Shown here piece after piece: positions 51,635 through 60,191 of a DNA stretch of 64,000 nucleotides. The notes below the pieces were generated by a model. It saw only the letters and a program-made list of their open reading frames with translations, had not been told where the DNA came from and made no database searches. Position numbers and translations under genes: made by a program. Position 1 is the first letter of the stretch. Each line of letters starts with the position of its first letter. The stretch comes from Bacteroidetes oral taxon 274 str. F0058 (GTDB taxonomy: Bacteria > Bacteroidota > Bacteroidia > Bacteroidales > Paludibacteraceae): the NCBI GenBank assembly GCA_000163695.1, contig GG774889.1, positions 1,312,324 to 1,376,323 on the forward strand, read 5' to 3'.

Positions 51635-52252
51635 TCACTGCTTCATCATCGTCTCCCAACCGGCAGTACTGTACTGTATATACTCTTCGAGGAATTGCTT
51701 TATCTCCGACGGAGTCAGTTCGTCGTGCGTGATTATCTCGCCCATAATCGTAATCCAAAAAGATGACAGAGAGCGGATAAAAATATTCGAAAAATTGGTT
51801 TTGACATGTGGATACCGCCGCTTCATAAGAGTGATACACAGACTATTGGCTTGGGAGTATTTTTCGGCAAACGTATACTGAAAGTTCTCGAACGACGAGC
51901 CTGCCGACCGAAAAAGCAATAGCCGCAACTCTTCCCTGAAATTATTGAGTATCTCCATAAATTCATTAACCACACCTGTCTGATAGTCTCCTATCGAAGA
52001 GAAATTGGCTTCTATGTACTCTTTGTCGCCGTACCTCGACAGCAGACAGTCGAAAGCCTCCAAGAGCGGCTGCAACACGGCATACAGTATTTCGTTTTTA
52101 TCTTTAAAGTAATTGTATATGTTACTCATCGATACCCCCGACAGTGCCGAAATGGCACGCATAGAGGTACCAGCAAAACCGTTTTCGAAAAACTCTTCGG
52201 TGGCTGTGGCAAGTACTTGCTTTCTTACGCTTGACTTCTGTGTTTGAGACAT
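51635..52252 (-). CDS. TetR/AcrR family transcriptional regulator
   Basis: 205 residues. DNA-binding domain about 10-56: QVLATATEEFFENGFAGTSM then AISALSGVSMSNIYNYFKDK with the recognition helix SMSNIYNYF. The C-terminal ligand domain is unlike the other TetR in the window. It is divergent from hflX, and the gap between them contains a perfect 8-bp inverted repeat (52320-52339) that may be its operator. No obvious target gene other than itself and hflX is near. Confidence 0.9.
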   Translation of the reverse strand: MSQTQKSSVRKQVLATATEEFFENGFAGTSMRAISALSGVSMSNIYNYFKDKNEILYAVLQPLLEAFDCLLSRYGDKEYIEANFSSIGDYQTGVVNEFMEILNNFREELRLLLFRSAGSSFENFQYTFAEKYSQANSLCITLMKRRYPHVKTNFSNIFIRSLSSFWITIMGEIITHDELTPSEIKQFLEEYIQYSTAGWETMMKQ

Positions 52253-52290
52253 TTCGGAGTCTTTTTGGGGGTAGTTACAATTTCAGTACG

Positions 52291-52298
52291 CAAAATTA
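52291..52298 (-). promoter_or_regulatory. -7 box for tetR (51635)
   Basis: Minus strand TAATTTTG fits TAnnTTTG, 39 nt above the start. Confidence 0.45.
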
Positions 52299-52319
52299 TA
52301 ATACCTTATAACAGTACGC

Positions 52320-52339
52320 AATACCTAAAAGTAGGTATT
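52320..52339. promoter_or_regulatory. Palindromic operator candidate
   Basis: AATACCTA-AAAG-TAGGTATT. A 10-nt direct repeat CAGTACGCAA at 52284-52293 and 52312-52321 overlaps its left edge. Confidence 0.5.
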
Positions 52340-52460
52340 TTGCAGGCAATATTTGATATGTGTGAGTATATGGTTTTCCGATTGCCGTATTTCGAGTTTT
52401 TATGCATCCGAAAACTTAGTATTTTAGCTGTCTGTGATATGTTATTTTACAATAAAATAG

Positions 52461-52468
52461 TACCTTTG
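52461..52468 (+). promoter_or_regulatory. -7 box for hflX operon
   Basis: TACCTTTG, 43 nt above the hflX start. Confidence 0.6.
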
Positions 52469-52510
52469 CAAAAAATTTACGAAAAAGAATTTGGCAGAAG
52501 CGAATATTTA

Positions 52511-53704
52511 ATGGAAAAGGCTGTATTAATTGGTATTATCACACCACAACAACCTGAAACAAAAGCAAAAGAGTATATTGAGGAGCTTGCTTTCCTGAGC
52601 GAAACAGCGGGAGCAGTGCCCGTGAAGCGTTTTTTTCAGAATCTGCCCTACCCTAACCCACGTACATTCGTAGGCGAAGGTAAGTTGGCAGAGATACGGG
52701 AGTATATCGCAGACAACGAAGAGATAACCCTTGTGATTTTCGATGACGAGTTGTCGCCCGTGCAGCTACGCAATATCGAGAACATACTGAAAATAAAGAT
52801 ATTAGACCGCACCAACCTTATCCTCGATATATTTGCACAACGGGCACAAACAGCCAATGCCAAAACTCAGGTAGAGCTTGCACAGTGCCAATATATGCTG
52901 CCACGCCTCACACGCCTGTGGACACACCTCGAGCGTCAGCGGGGCGGTATCGGTATGCGTGGTCCCGGAGAGACCCAGATAGAGACAGACAGACGTATAT
53001 TGCTCTCGAAAATATCGCTGCTCAAAGAGAAGCTACGCAAGATAGACCAACAGAAAACCATACAACGCAAAAATCGCGAAAATATGATACGTGTAGCCCT
53101 TGTAGGATACACCAATGCAGGGAAGTCGACAATAATGAACCTCATAGGCAAATCGAACGTACTTGCCGAAAACAAACTATTCGCTACACTCGACACTACG
53201 GTACGTAAAGTGATAGTCGACAATCTGCCTTTTCTACTCTCGGACACGGTCGGTTTTATACGCAAACTGCCGCATAACCTGATAGAATCGTTCAAATCGA
53301 CCCTCGATGAACTCAACGAAGCCGATATACTTGTGCACGTATGCGATATATCGCACCCAAACTTCGAAGAACAGTTCGACGTAGTAAACGAGACAATAAA
53401 ATCCATAGTAAAAACAGAAAAGCCTACAATAGTGGTTTTCAACAAAATAGACAACTATTCGTTTACCGAAAAAGACGAGGCAGACCTCTCGGTTCGCACC
53501 AAAGACAACATACCGCTCGACGAACTGCAAAAGACATATATGGCAAAACTTGCAGGAAACTGCCTATTCATATCGGCAAAAGAGAAAATAAATATCGATA
53601 GCTTTAAACTAATTCTTTACGACAAAGTCAAAGAACTTTATTCGCAAAAATACCCTTACAGTAACTTCATCTTCGACAAATACGACGACCTCGAACAAAA
53701 ATAG
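52511..53704 (+). CDS. hflX: GTPase HflX
   Basis: Ribosome-associated GTPase that splits stalled or stressed ribosomes. 397 residues from Met 52511 (MEKAVLIGI); the longer frame crosses the promoter. The N-terminal HflX domain has YPNPRTFVGEGKLAEI and ANAKTQVELAQCQYMLPRLT, with RGGIGMRGPGETQIETDRR before the G domain. G1 GYTNAGKSTIMN, G3 DTVGFI and G4 NKID are present. First gene of a five-gene run to hemD. Confidence 0.96.
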   Translation: MEKAVLIGIITPQQPETKAKEYIEELAFLSETAGAVPVKRFFQNLPYPNPRTFVGEGKLAEIREYIADNEEITLVIFDDELSPVQLRNIENILKIKILDRTNLILDIFAQRAQTANAKTQVELAQCQYMLPRLTRLWTHLERQRGGIGMRGPGETQIETDRRILLSKISLLKEKLRKIDQQKTIQRKNRENMIRVALVGYTNAGKSTIMNLIGKSNVLAENKLFATLDTTVRKVIVDNLPFLLSDTVGFIRKLPHNLIESFKSTLDELNEADILVHVCDISHPNFEEQFDVVNETIKSIVKTEKPTIVVFNKIDNYSFTEKDEADLSVRTKDNIPLDELQKTYMAKLAGNCLFISAKEKINIDSFKLILYDKVKELYSQKYPYSNFIFDKYDDLEQK

Positions 53705-53730
53705 TTACTAAAAAAGGACAATACAGACGT

Positions 53731-55725
53731 ATGAACATAAAACAAAAACGATATTTATCCTCTTCCAAGACCAAAACACTACGCAATATCTTACTGACTG
53801 TTTTTGTGGTAATTGCAGGCATTGCCTCACTGTACTCACAACCACCCCGACCAAGCAATACCAAGAGAACCAGACCATTACCTCCGCCACAACCTACTAA
53901 GGAACTTACAATAGATAAATCTGCAAACAGAATACCCGCCCCCGAAAACATCAAAAACAAAACGGGTAACCCGCAAACACCGACAAAAAACTCTGCACGA
54001 ACGTCTAAGAATGTTACGTACGTTACAATCGAAAACTCGGACACGTGGTACTACGACCAAGACATAAACGCAGAGGCACAGATATTGGTGGGTAATGTCG
54101 TTTTCTCGCACGATGGTGTCTATCTCTACTGCGACAGTGCCTATTTCTACGAAGCCAAAAACTCGTTCGATGCCTACGGCAACGTGCTCATACAACAGGG
54201 CGATACGCTGTTCGTATATGCCGACGAACTCTATTACGACGGCAATATAAAGCTTGCTCGCCTCAGATACAATGTGCTTATGGACAACCTCACAGCCACC
54301 TTAGAGACAGACTCGCTCAACTACGACAGAGCGAAAAACGTCGGATATTACTTCGACGGAGGCGTCATAAGAGACTCTCTCAATACCTTGGTGAGCGAAA
54401 CGGGGCACTACTACCCCGCCAACAATACGGCTGTATTCCGACACAAGGTAAAGTTAGAGAACAATAGGTTCGTAATGAACTCGGATACACTGCGTTACAA
54501 TACCGATTCCAAGATTGCATCTATCGTCGGACCGACTACTATCCTGTACGAAAAAGAGACAAAGATTTACTCAGAATACGGCTGGTACAATACACAAAAC
54601 GAACAGTCTAAACTACTGCTCAACTCGTACATAGAGCACAACGAAGGCAAACGCCTCGAAGCCGACACTCTCTTCTACGACAAAAAAAACGGCAAAGGCG
54701 AGGGTTTCAAGAACGTCCATCTCATCGACCTCAAAAAGAAGGTCTCGCTGAACGGACAATATGGCTACTACATCGAGAAAAATGAGCGTGGCATAGTAAC
54801 CGACTCTGCCGTAATGATGGAATACTCGTCGCCCGATACGCTATTCTTACACTCCGATACGCTGAGGACATACTCCGTCAAATATATCCCCGACTCTTTG
54901 CCTGCGGATACGATAAAGTCTATCAAAGACTCCGTCTACAAGATATTCGAAGGCTTCCACAACGTACGTTTTTACCGCAACAATATCCAAGGCGTTTGCG
55001 ACTCTGCCATATTCAGCACACAAGATTCGGTCCTTACGATGCTCAACAAGCCGATAGTATGGTCAGAGAAACGCCAAATAACAGGCGATACGATACGTAT
55101 TTTCCAGAAAGACGAAAAGCTCGACAGGATACTGATAAACGACAAAGCCTTTGCGACCGATTCGGTCGAGCAGAAGTACTTCAACCAACTGTCGGGCAAA
55201 CAGATGATAGGGTATATAAAAAACGACTCGTTACGGAAAATAGATATCTTAGGCAACGCCCAAAGCGTATATTTCTTCGAAGACAAAGCAGACGGCTCAC
55301 TCATAGGAATGGCTACAACCGAAAGCCCGATGATGAATATCTATGTAAACGACAAAAACACTCTCGACAAGATAATAGTAAAGACAAAGCCGTCGGGCAA
55401 CTTATACCCAATAAATCAGATTGACCAAAGCAAGATTTACCTGCCTAATTACAGTTGGCAGATAGCTCTGCGTCCCTTGTCGAAAACGGATATTTTCAGA
55501 AGAACCAAAAACGCCATAAAACCCACAAACACTGCCTCAGAAGAGAAGAAGACAACGGGCAAGAAGACCACTCGCCGCGATAAAACGGGTAAGAATAATA
55601 CTCCGCACACAGTACCGTCGTTACCGACTGCTACCACATCGACCACAATGATACGTCCCTCGGGATTCGACAATCCGGATATAGATAATATGGATCGTCA
55701 AAAAAACAACCAAACCAAAAAATAA
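53731..55725 (+). CDS. OstA/LptA-like protein
   Basis: 664 residues. N-terminal signal or anchor (about 18-36: ILLTVFVVIAGIASLYSQ), a Pro/Lys/Thr-rich linker to ~100, then repeated OstA-type beta-jellyroll strands (AEAQILVGNVVFSHDGVYLY, YADELYYDGNIKLARL, RLEADTLFYDKKNGKGEGF). This is the LPS-transport bridge family, longer than E. coli LptA. The C-terminal ~60 residues are low-complexity Lys/Thr. Located 26 nt after hflX and 6 nt before the LOG gene. Confidence 0.87.
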   Translation: MNIKQKRYLSSSKTKTLRNILLTVFVVIAGIASLYSQPPRPSNTKRTRPLPPPQPTKELTIDKSANRIPAPENIKNKTGNPQTPTKNSARTSKNVTYVTIENSDTWYYDQDINAEAQILVGNVVFSHDGVYLYCDSAYFYEAKNSFDAYGNVLIQQGDTLFVYADELYYDGNIKLARLRYNVLMDNLTATLETDSLNYDRAKNVGYYFDGGVIRDSLNTLVSETGHYYPANNTAVFRHKVKLENNRFVMNSDTLRYNTDSKIASIVGPTTILYEKETKIYSEYGWYNTQNEQSKLLLNSYIEHNEGKRLEADTLFYDKKNGKGEGFKNVHLIDLKKKVSLNGQYGYYIEKNERGIVTDSAVMMEYSSPDTLFLHSDTLRTYSVKYIPDSLPADTIKSIKDSVYKIFEGFHNVRFYRNNIQGVCDSAIFSTQDSVLTMLNKPIVWSEKRQITGDTIRIFQKDEKLDRILINDKAFATDSVEQKYFNQLSGKQMIGYIKNDSLRKIDILGNAQSVYFFEDKADGSLIGMATTESPMMNIYVNDKNTLDKIIVKTKPSGNLYPINQIDQSKIYLPNYSWQIALRPLSKTDIFRRTKNAIKPTNTASEEKKTTGKKTTRRDKTGKNNTPHTVPSLPTATTSTTMIRPSGFDNPDIDNMDRQKNNQTKK

Positions 55726-55731
55726 CTTTTT

Positions 55732-56319
55732 ATGATAAAAACAGTAAGCGTATTTTGCTCGTCGAGCAATAAGATAGACCGACGTTATTTCGGAGAAGCC
55801 GACCGTTTGGGCAAGATACTTGCCCTACGTGATATCGTCTGCTATACGGGAGCCGGCAGCAGTGGGCTTATGTACGAGGTAGAGCGTAGTGTTTTAGACA
55901 ACGGCGGCAAGTGTGTGGGCGTAATACCGCAATTTATGATAGACAAAAAATGGCTGCACGAGGGGCTTTCGGAGGTTATAGCCGTAAACACTATGGCAGA
56001 ACGCAAAGACATACTGCGAGATGTAGCCGATGCCATCATTGTATTGGCGGGCGGCGTAGGTACATTCGACGAACTGTTCGAGACGCTGGCGCTCAAACAA
56101 CTCGGACTGTTTTTCAAACCGATAATAATCATAAATACAAACGGTTACTTCGACGAAATACTACGAATGCTCGATAAGACGGTAGTCGAAAACTTTATGC
56201 AGGAAGAGAATAAGGCTATGTGGCAGGTCATATCCTCTACCGAAGAGTTGCCCGCTGCTCTCGAAAAACCTGTCGAATGGCACAAGGATAGGATAAAATT
56301 CACATATATAGAAGGTTGA
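55732..56319 (+). CDS. LOG family protein (TIGR00730)
   Basis: 195 residues, Rossmann fold. Family signatures: CYTGAGSSGLMYEV (nucleotide site), GVIPQFM, MAERKDIL and VLAGGVGTFDELFE, a variant of PGGxGTxxE with Ala in place of Pro. Some LOG proteins are 5'-nucleotide phosphoribohydrolases; the substrate in this phylum is unclear. Stop codon and the next start are 2 nt apart. Confidence 0.9.
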   Translation: MIKTVSVFCSSSNKIDRRYFGEADRLGKILALRDIVCYTGAGSSGLMYEVERSVLDNGGKCVGVIPQFMIDKKWLHEGLSEVIAVNTMAERKDILRDVADAIIVLAGGVGTFDELFETLALKQLGLFFKPIIIINTNGYFDEILRMLDKTVVENFMQEENKAMWQVISSTEELPAALEKPVEWHKDRIKFTYIEG

Positions 56320-56320
56320 T

Positions 56321-57007
56321 ATGCTCGACGAAATACCAAAACCCATAAACTTACTCCAAAGTCCGTATATAATAATAATATACCTATTTTGTTTCTTACT
56401 TTTAGGTATCAACTTTGTGATATCCAATCGTTTTTTTGGTTTTTTCTTGTTGGACTTCTTCAAAATCAAAAGTAGTGAAAACAAAGATACTGCTATCAAC
56501 AAAGTACTTACAGGTTTCGTAGGTTCGGTAGGTTTTATTTTGTTTGCCTTGATAAGTTTGAATAAGTTTATTCCCAATATTTTAGTAAAAGACGGCAAAT
56601 GGGATTACTTACAGGTGGGTTGGTATGCGGCAATTATTTTTGGCACTTTCGTTGCTTACCTCACATACAAGCTACTGATTATAAAAATATTACAAAAACT
56701 CTTCAATATAAACAGTTATAATGTATCGAGTTATCTGAATATGTTTGTCGATACATTCGTAAACTTGGGAGTAATATTGTTTCTGCTTTCGTTTGTAGAT
56801 ATTTATTTTGTAATGCCTACCAATATCATTCTGACGATAGTCGGTGTGGGGCTTATAGTATTTTTCCTTATAAAAGTAACAATCAACACATTACAGTTTT
56901 TTTCTTTTGGAGCAAATACTTTGTATCTGTTTTTTTTGTACCTTTGCACTCTCGAAATTTTACCAATTTTGGTACTAATCAAAGTATTTTCAGTGTTTAT
57001 TGTCTAA
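56321..57007 (+). CDS. DUF4271 membrane protein
   Basis: 228 residues, about six hydrophobic helices (IIIIYLFCFLLLGINFVIS, GYVGSVGF-like GFVGSVGFILFALISLN, LGVILFLLSFVDIYFVMP). Position just before hemD matches many Bacteroidota genomes, where DUF4271 precedes uroporphyrinogen-III synthase. No catalytic motif is visible. Confidence 0.83.
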   Translation: MLDEIPKPINLLQSPYIIIIYLFCFLLLGINFVISNRFFGFFLLDFFKIKSSENKDTAINKVLTGFVGSVGFILFALISLNKFIPNILVKDGKWDYLQVGWYAAIIFGTFVAYLTYKLLIIKILQKLFNINSYNVSSYLNMFVDTFVNLGVILFLLSFVDIYFVMPTNIILTIVGVGLIVFFLIKVTINTLQFFSFGANTLYLFFLYLCTLEILPILVLIKVFSVFIV

Positions 57008-57027
57008 TAAAAATTTAAGCTACCAAA

Positions 57028-57792
57028 GTGTTAAAAATCAAGAATATACTCATATCACAACCCAAACCCGAAGAGGGCATAAAATCACCATATCTCGACA
57101 TAGCAGCCAAATACGATGTCAATGTAGTTTTCCGTCCGTTTATAAAGGTAGAGGGCTATACTCTCAACGAATTTTCGAAGCAAAAGCTTGATATTCCGAA
57201 CTATTCGGCGATAGTATTCGTGGCTCGTACGGGAGTGGATCAGTTTTTCCGCTTGGCAAAAGAGGGAAAGGTGAAAATAGTGCCTGAGATGAAATACTTC
57301 TGCCTCAACGAATCGTTTGCCTTTTATATACAGAAATATATAAAATTCCGTAAGCGTAAGATATTTTCGGCTCCTACCGGCAGGCTCAATGAGCTTTTTG
57401 CTATGATAGAGAAAAACGCAAACGAAAAGTTTCTGTTCATACTGCCACAGACAGGTAACGAGGAAGTCGATAAGTTTCTCGAAAAATCAAAAATAAACTA
57501 CGACCGCGCAATAATGTACCGCTCTGTAAATAACGAGTTTGGCAGGAGCGAGAAATTCAATTACGATATGGTAATATTCTTCTCGCCGCTCGGCGTACAA
57601 TCGCTGTTGAAGAGTTTCCCGAAATTCGAGCAGGGTGAGATATACTTCGGTTGTTTGGGAGCGTCGGCAGCACAGGCTATACGCGATGCAGGCTTCCGAG
57701 TCGATTTGGAGGTGCCAAACCCGCAATTCTCCTCGATGACGCTTGCAGTAGAGGATTTCATTCAGAAAAATCAAAAAGGCTCTAAAAAATAA
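57028..57792 (+). CDS. hemD: Uroporphyrinogen-III synthase
   Basis: Cyclises hydroxymethylbilane in heme synthesis. 254 residues. ILISQPKPEEG, RPFIKVEGYTLNEF and VFVARTGVDQFFRLAKEGK are characteristic of the Bacteroidota enzyme, with FFSPLGVQSLLKSFP and FGCLGASAAQAIRDAGFRVD in the C-terminal half. The start is GTG at 57028; no ATG exists that would keep the N-terminal strand. Last gene of the hflX operon. Confidence 0.9.
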   Translation: MLKIKNILISQPKPEEGIKSPYLDIAAKYDVNVVFRPFIKVEGYTLNEFSKQKLDIPNYSAIVFVARTGVDQFFRLAKEGKVKIVPEMKYFCLNESFAFYIQKYIKFRKRKIFSAPTGRLNELFAMIEKNANEKFLFILPQTGNEEVDKFLEKSKINYDRAIMYRSVNNEFGRSEKFNYDMVIFFSPLGVQSLLKSFPKFEQGEIYFGCLGASAAQAIRDAGFRVDLEVPNPQFSSMTLAVEDFIQKNQKGSKK

Positions 57793-57804
57793 GAGCCTTA
57801 TTTT
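57776..57804 (+). terminator. Intrinsic terminator of hflX-hemD operon
   Basis: AAGGCTCT, 8-nt loop, AGAGCCTT, then ATTTT. The hairpin overlaps the hemD stop codon. Confidence 0.75.
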
Positions 57805-57845
57805 GAAATAGATATACAGGAATAATTATATATTAATACAGATTG

Positions 57846-57853
57846 TACTTTTG
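57846..57853 (+). promoter_or_regulatory. -7 box for fumarase genes
   Basis: TACTTTTG fits TAnnTTTG, 24 nt above the start ATG. Confidence 0.5.
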
Positions 57854-57876
57854 AATATTTTTTTTTGAATAACAAT

Positions 57877-58719
57877 ATGCGAACAATAGAAGCCGAAAAA
57901 ATAACATCGCTCGTAGAAAAGCTCTGTATAGAAGCTTGTTGCGTGATAACGGACGATATTTACAGTTGTTTCAAAAACTGTATCAAGACAGAAAAGTCGG
58001 CACTTGGCAGAGAAATACTTGGCACTTTGGTCGAAAACGCAGATATTGCTCGTAACGAGCAAAGTCCGATTTGCCAAGATACGGGTATGACCGTCGTATT
58101 CGTTACTATGGGGCAAGAGGTGCATATCGAAGGAGGCTTTATCGAAGATGCCATCAACGAGGGAGTACGTAGAGGCTATACCAAAGGGTATCTGCGTAAG
58201 TCGGTAGTCCGCGACCCGATAGACAGAGTAAATACACAGGATAATACGCCAGCTGTGGTACATTACGAGATAGTGCCCGGTAGCGAGTTTCATATAACGG
58301 TAGCACCCAAGGGATTCGGCAGCGAAAACAAAAGTGGGCTGAAAATGCTTACCCCAAGCCAAGGCATCGAAGGCATCAAGAAGTTCGTCATAGATACCGT
58401 ATCGCAGGGAGGTCCTAACCCCTGTCCGCCGATAATAGTCGGCATTGGTATCGGAGGCACTATGGAAAGAGCTGCATATATGAGCAAAAAGGCTCTGCTG
58501 CGACCTGTCGGTACAGAAAACGCTGACGAAACACTCAGAGGTCTCGAGAGCGAGTTGCTGACAGCCATCAACAACCTCGGCATAGGTCCTGCGGGTTTTG
58601 GCGGCACTACTACCGCTCTGAGCGTAAACATAATAACAGGAGCCACACACATAGCAGGCTTGCCTGTGGCTGTCAATATCGGCTGCCACGCTACACGCCA
58701 CGCCGAGGGAAGTCTGTGA
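57877..58719 (+). CDS. Class I fumarate hydratase, alpha subunit
   Basis: Fe-S fumarase/tartrate-dehydratase-type alpha chain, 280 residues. Cluster cysteines in SPICQDTGM, GPNPCPP and NIGCHATRH. APKGFGSENKS is also typical. Start chosen at the ATG 57877; a TTG four codons upstream is less likely. The beta chain follows after 42 nt. Interconverts malate and fumarate, fitting the Dcu carrier and fumarate respiration; L-tartrate as substrate cannot be excluded. Confidence 0.92.
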   Translation: MRTIEAEKITSLVEKLCIEACCVITDDIYSCFKNCIKTEKSALGREILGTLVENADIARNEQSPICQDTGMTVVFVTMGQEVHIEGGFIEDAINEGVRRGYTKGYLRKSVVRDPIDRVNTQDNTPAVVHYEIVPGSEFHITVAPKGFGSENKSGLKMLTPSQGIEGIKKFVIDTVSQGGPNPCPPIIVGIGIGGTMERAAYMSKKALLRPVGTENADETLRGLESELLTAINNLGIGPAGFGGTTTALSVNIITGATHIAGLPVAVNIGCHATRHAEGSL

Positions 58720-58761
58720 ATATCTTTATTTTATATATTCAAAAAAATAACGAACAAGAAA

Positions 58762-59316
58762 ATGTCTGAAAGAAGAGTCTTAAAAGCACCGTTCACCGAC
58801 GATGTCGTACGCTCGCTCAAAGCAGGCGATATGGTATATATCTCGGGAACAATATACACAGCACGCGATGCCGCTCATAAACGCCTCGTAGAGATGTTGG
58901 CAGATGGACAACCTATGCCGTTCGATTTCGACGGACAGGCGGTGTATTACGCCGGTCCCTGCCCTGCCAAACCGGGCAAGCCCATCGGGTCGGTAGGACC
59001 CACCACAGGCGGACGTATGGACGCATATTCGCCGACATTGATAGCCGAAGGACTTAAAGTGATGATAGGCAAGGGGTCGCGAAGCAAAGAGGTAGTAGAC
59101 GCACTGAAACAATATACGGGCGTATATTTCGCGGCTATCGGCGGAGCTGCAGCACTGATGGCAAAATGTGTCAAAAGTGCCGAAGTCATAGCCTTCGACG
59201 ACTTGGGCACAGAGTCTATCCGCCGACTCGAAGTCGAAGAGTTGCCCGTGATAGTAGTACTTGACTACCAAGGTAATAACGCCTACGAAAGGGGACGCTG
59301 TGAGTTTGAGGTATAA
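58762..59316 (+). CDS. Class I fumarate hydratase, beta subunit
   Basis: 184 residues. AGDMVYISGTIYTARDAAHK, YYAGPCPAKPGKPIGSVGPT and TTGGRMDAYSP match the C-terminal domain of class I fumarases, with FAAIGGAAALMAKCVK in the later part. Pairs with the alpha chain; in enterobacteria both domains are fused. Confidence 0.93.
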   Translation: MSERRVLKAPFTDDVVRSLKAGDMVYISGTIYTARDAAHKRLVEMLADGQPMPFDFDGQAVYYAGPCPAKPGKPIGSVGPTTGGRMDAYSPTLIAEGLKVMIGKGSRSKEVVDALKQYTGVYFAAIGGAAALMAKCVKSAEVIAFDDLGTESIRRLEVEELPVIVVLDYQGNNAYERGRCEFEV

Positions 59317-59475
59317 ACTCGGGTATAACTTTATTGACAATCCGATTACGGATAAACACATAAAAAACTGAATTTTATTGATAAATTCGTTTTTTTTATT
59401 CTAATTCGAAGAACAAACAAATAGAGACAATGAAAGTTCAATTTAGTTTTTGATTGCGGATATGAATTTTTTGTT

Positions 59476-59483
59476 TAACTTTG
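59476..59483 (+). promoter_or_regulatory. -7 box for frr
   Basis: TAACTTTG, 76 nt above the ATG. Confidence 0.5.
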
Positions 59484-59558
59484 CCACACTGATTCTGTCG
59501 GTTAACAGGCAACCAAATTTCACAATTAGAATAATAAACAAATAGAATAGAAACGATT

Positions 59559-60125
59559 ATGTTCGACGAACAAGCAAAAAAGTATATCAATACGGCAGCT
59601 GCCGATATGGAGGCAACAGTATCTTTTCTGGACGATGCATTGGCACACATCAGAGCAGGCAAAGCCAATGTAAAAATACTCGACGGTATAAAGGTGGATT
59701 ATTACGGCACACTGACTCCTTTATCGTCGGTGGCTACTATCACCACACCCGATGCCAAGACCATCTCCATACAACCGTGGGAGAAGAACCTAATTCCTGT
59801 CATCGAGAAGGCTATCCTCGCCTCCGACGTGGGCATCACGCCTGCAAACAACGGAGAGGTTGTGCGTTTGTCGATACCGCCTCTTACCGAAGAGCGCCGC
59901 AAACAGCTTGTAAAACAGGCAGGCAGTGCGGTAGAAGAGGCTAAGATAAGTATCCGCAACGCCCGAAGAGAGGCGATAGAGCGTCTGAAAAAGGAGATAA
60001 AAAACGGTATGCCCGAAGATGTAGAAAAAGACGCCGAAGCCGAAGTTCAGAAGCAACACGACAAACATATCAAACGCCTCGAAGAGCTATTTGCCGCCAA
60101 AGAAAAAGAGATAATGACCATCTAA
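59559..60125 (+). CDS. frr: Ribosome-recycling factor
   Basis: 188 residues. Recycles ribosomes after termination with EF-G. LDDALAHIRAGKANVKILDG, YYGTLTPLSSVATI and the closing helix DKHIKRLEELFAAKEKEIM are the family blocks. Own promoter and terminator, so single-gene unit. Confidence 0.97.
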   Translation: MFDEQAKKYINTAAADMEATVSFLDDALAHIRAGKANVKILDGIKVDYYGTLTPLSSVATITTPDAKTISIQPWEKNLIPVIEKAILASDVGITPANNGEVVRLSIPPLTEERRKQLVKQAGSAVEEAKISIRNARREAIERLKKEIKNGMPEDVEKDAEAEVQKQHDKHIKRLEELFAAKEKEIMTI

Positions 60126-60127
60126 CA

Positions 60128-60162
60128 CAAAAAAGACACTGACAATATTGTGCCTTTTCTTT
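60128..60162 (+). terminator. Intrinsic terminator of frr
   Basis: AAAAAAGACAC pairs with GTGCCTTTTCTTT (one mismatch) directly after the stop codon. Confidence 0.65.
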
Positions 60163-60191
60163 GAGCCGTTAGACATATTCTTTGCGACGGA

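Noticed and set aside
52244..52510. N-terminal extension of HflX by 89 residues
   Set aside because: It would run through the -7 box and the palindrome and has no homology to the family; the Met at 52511 gives the standard start.
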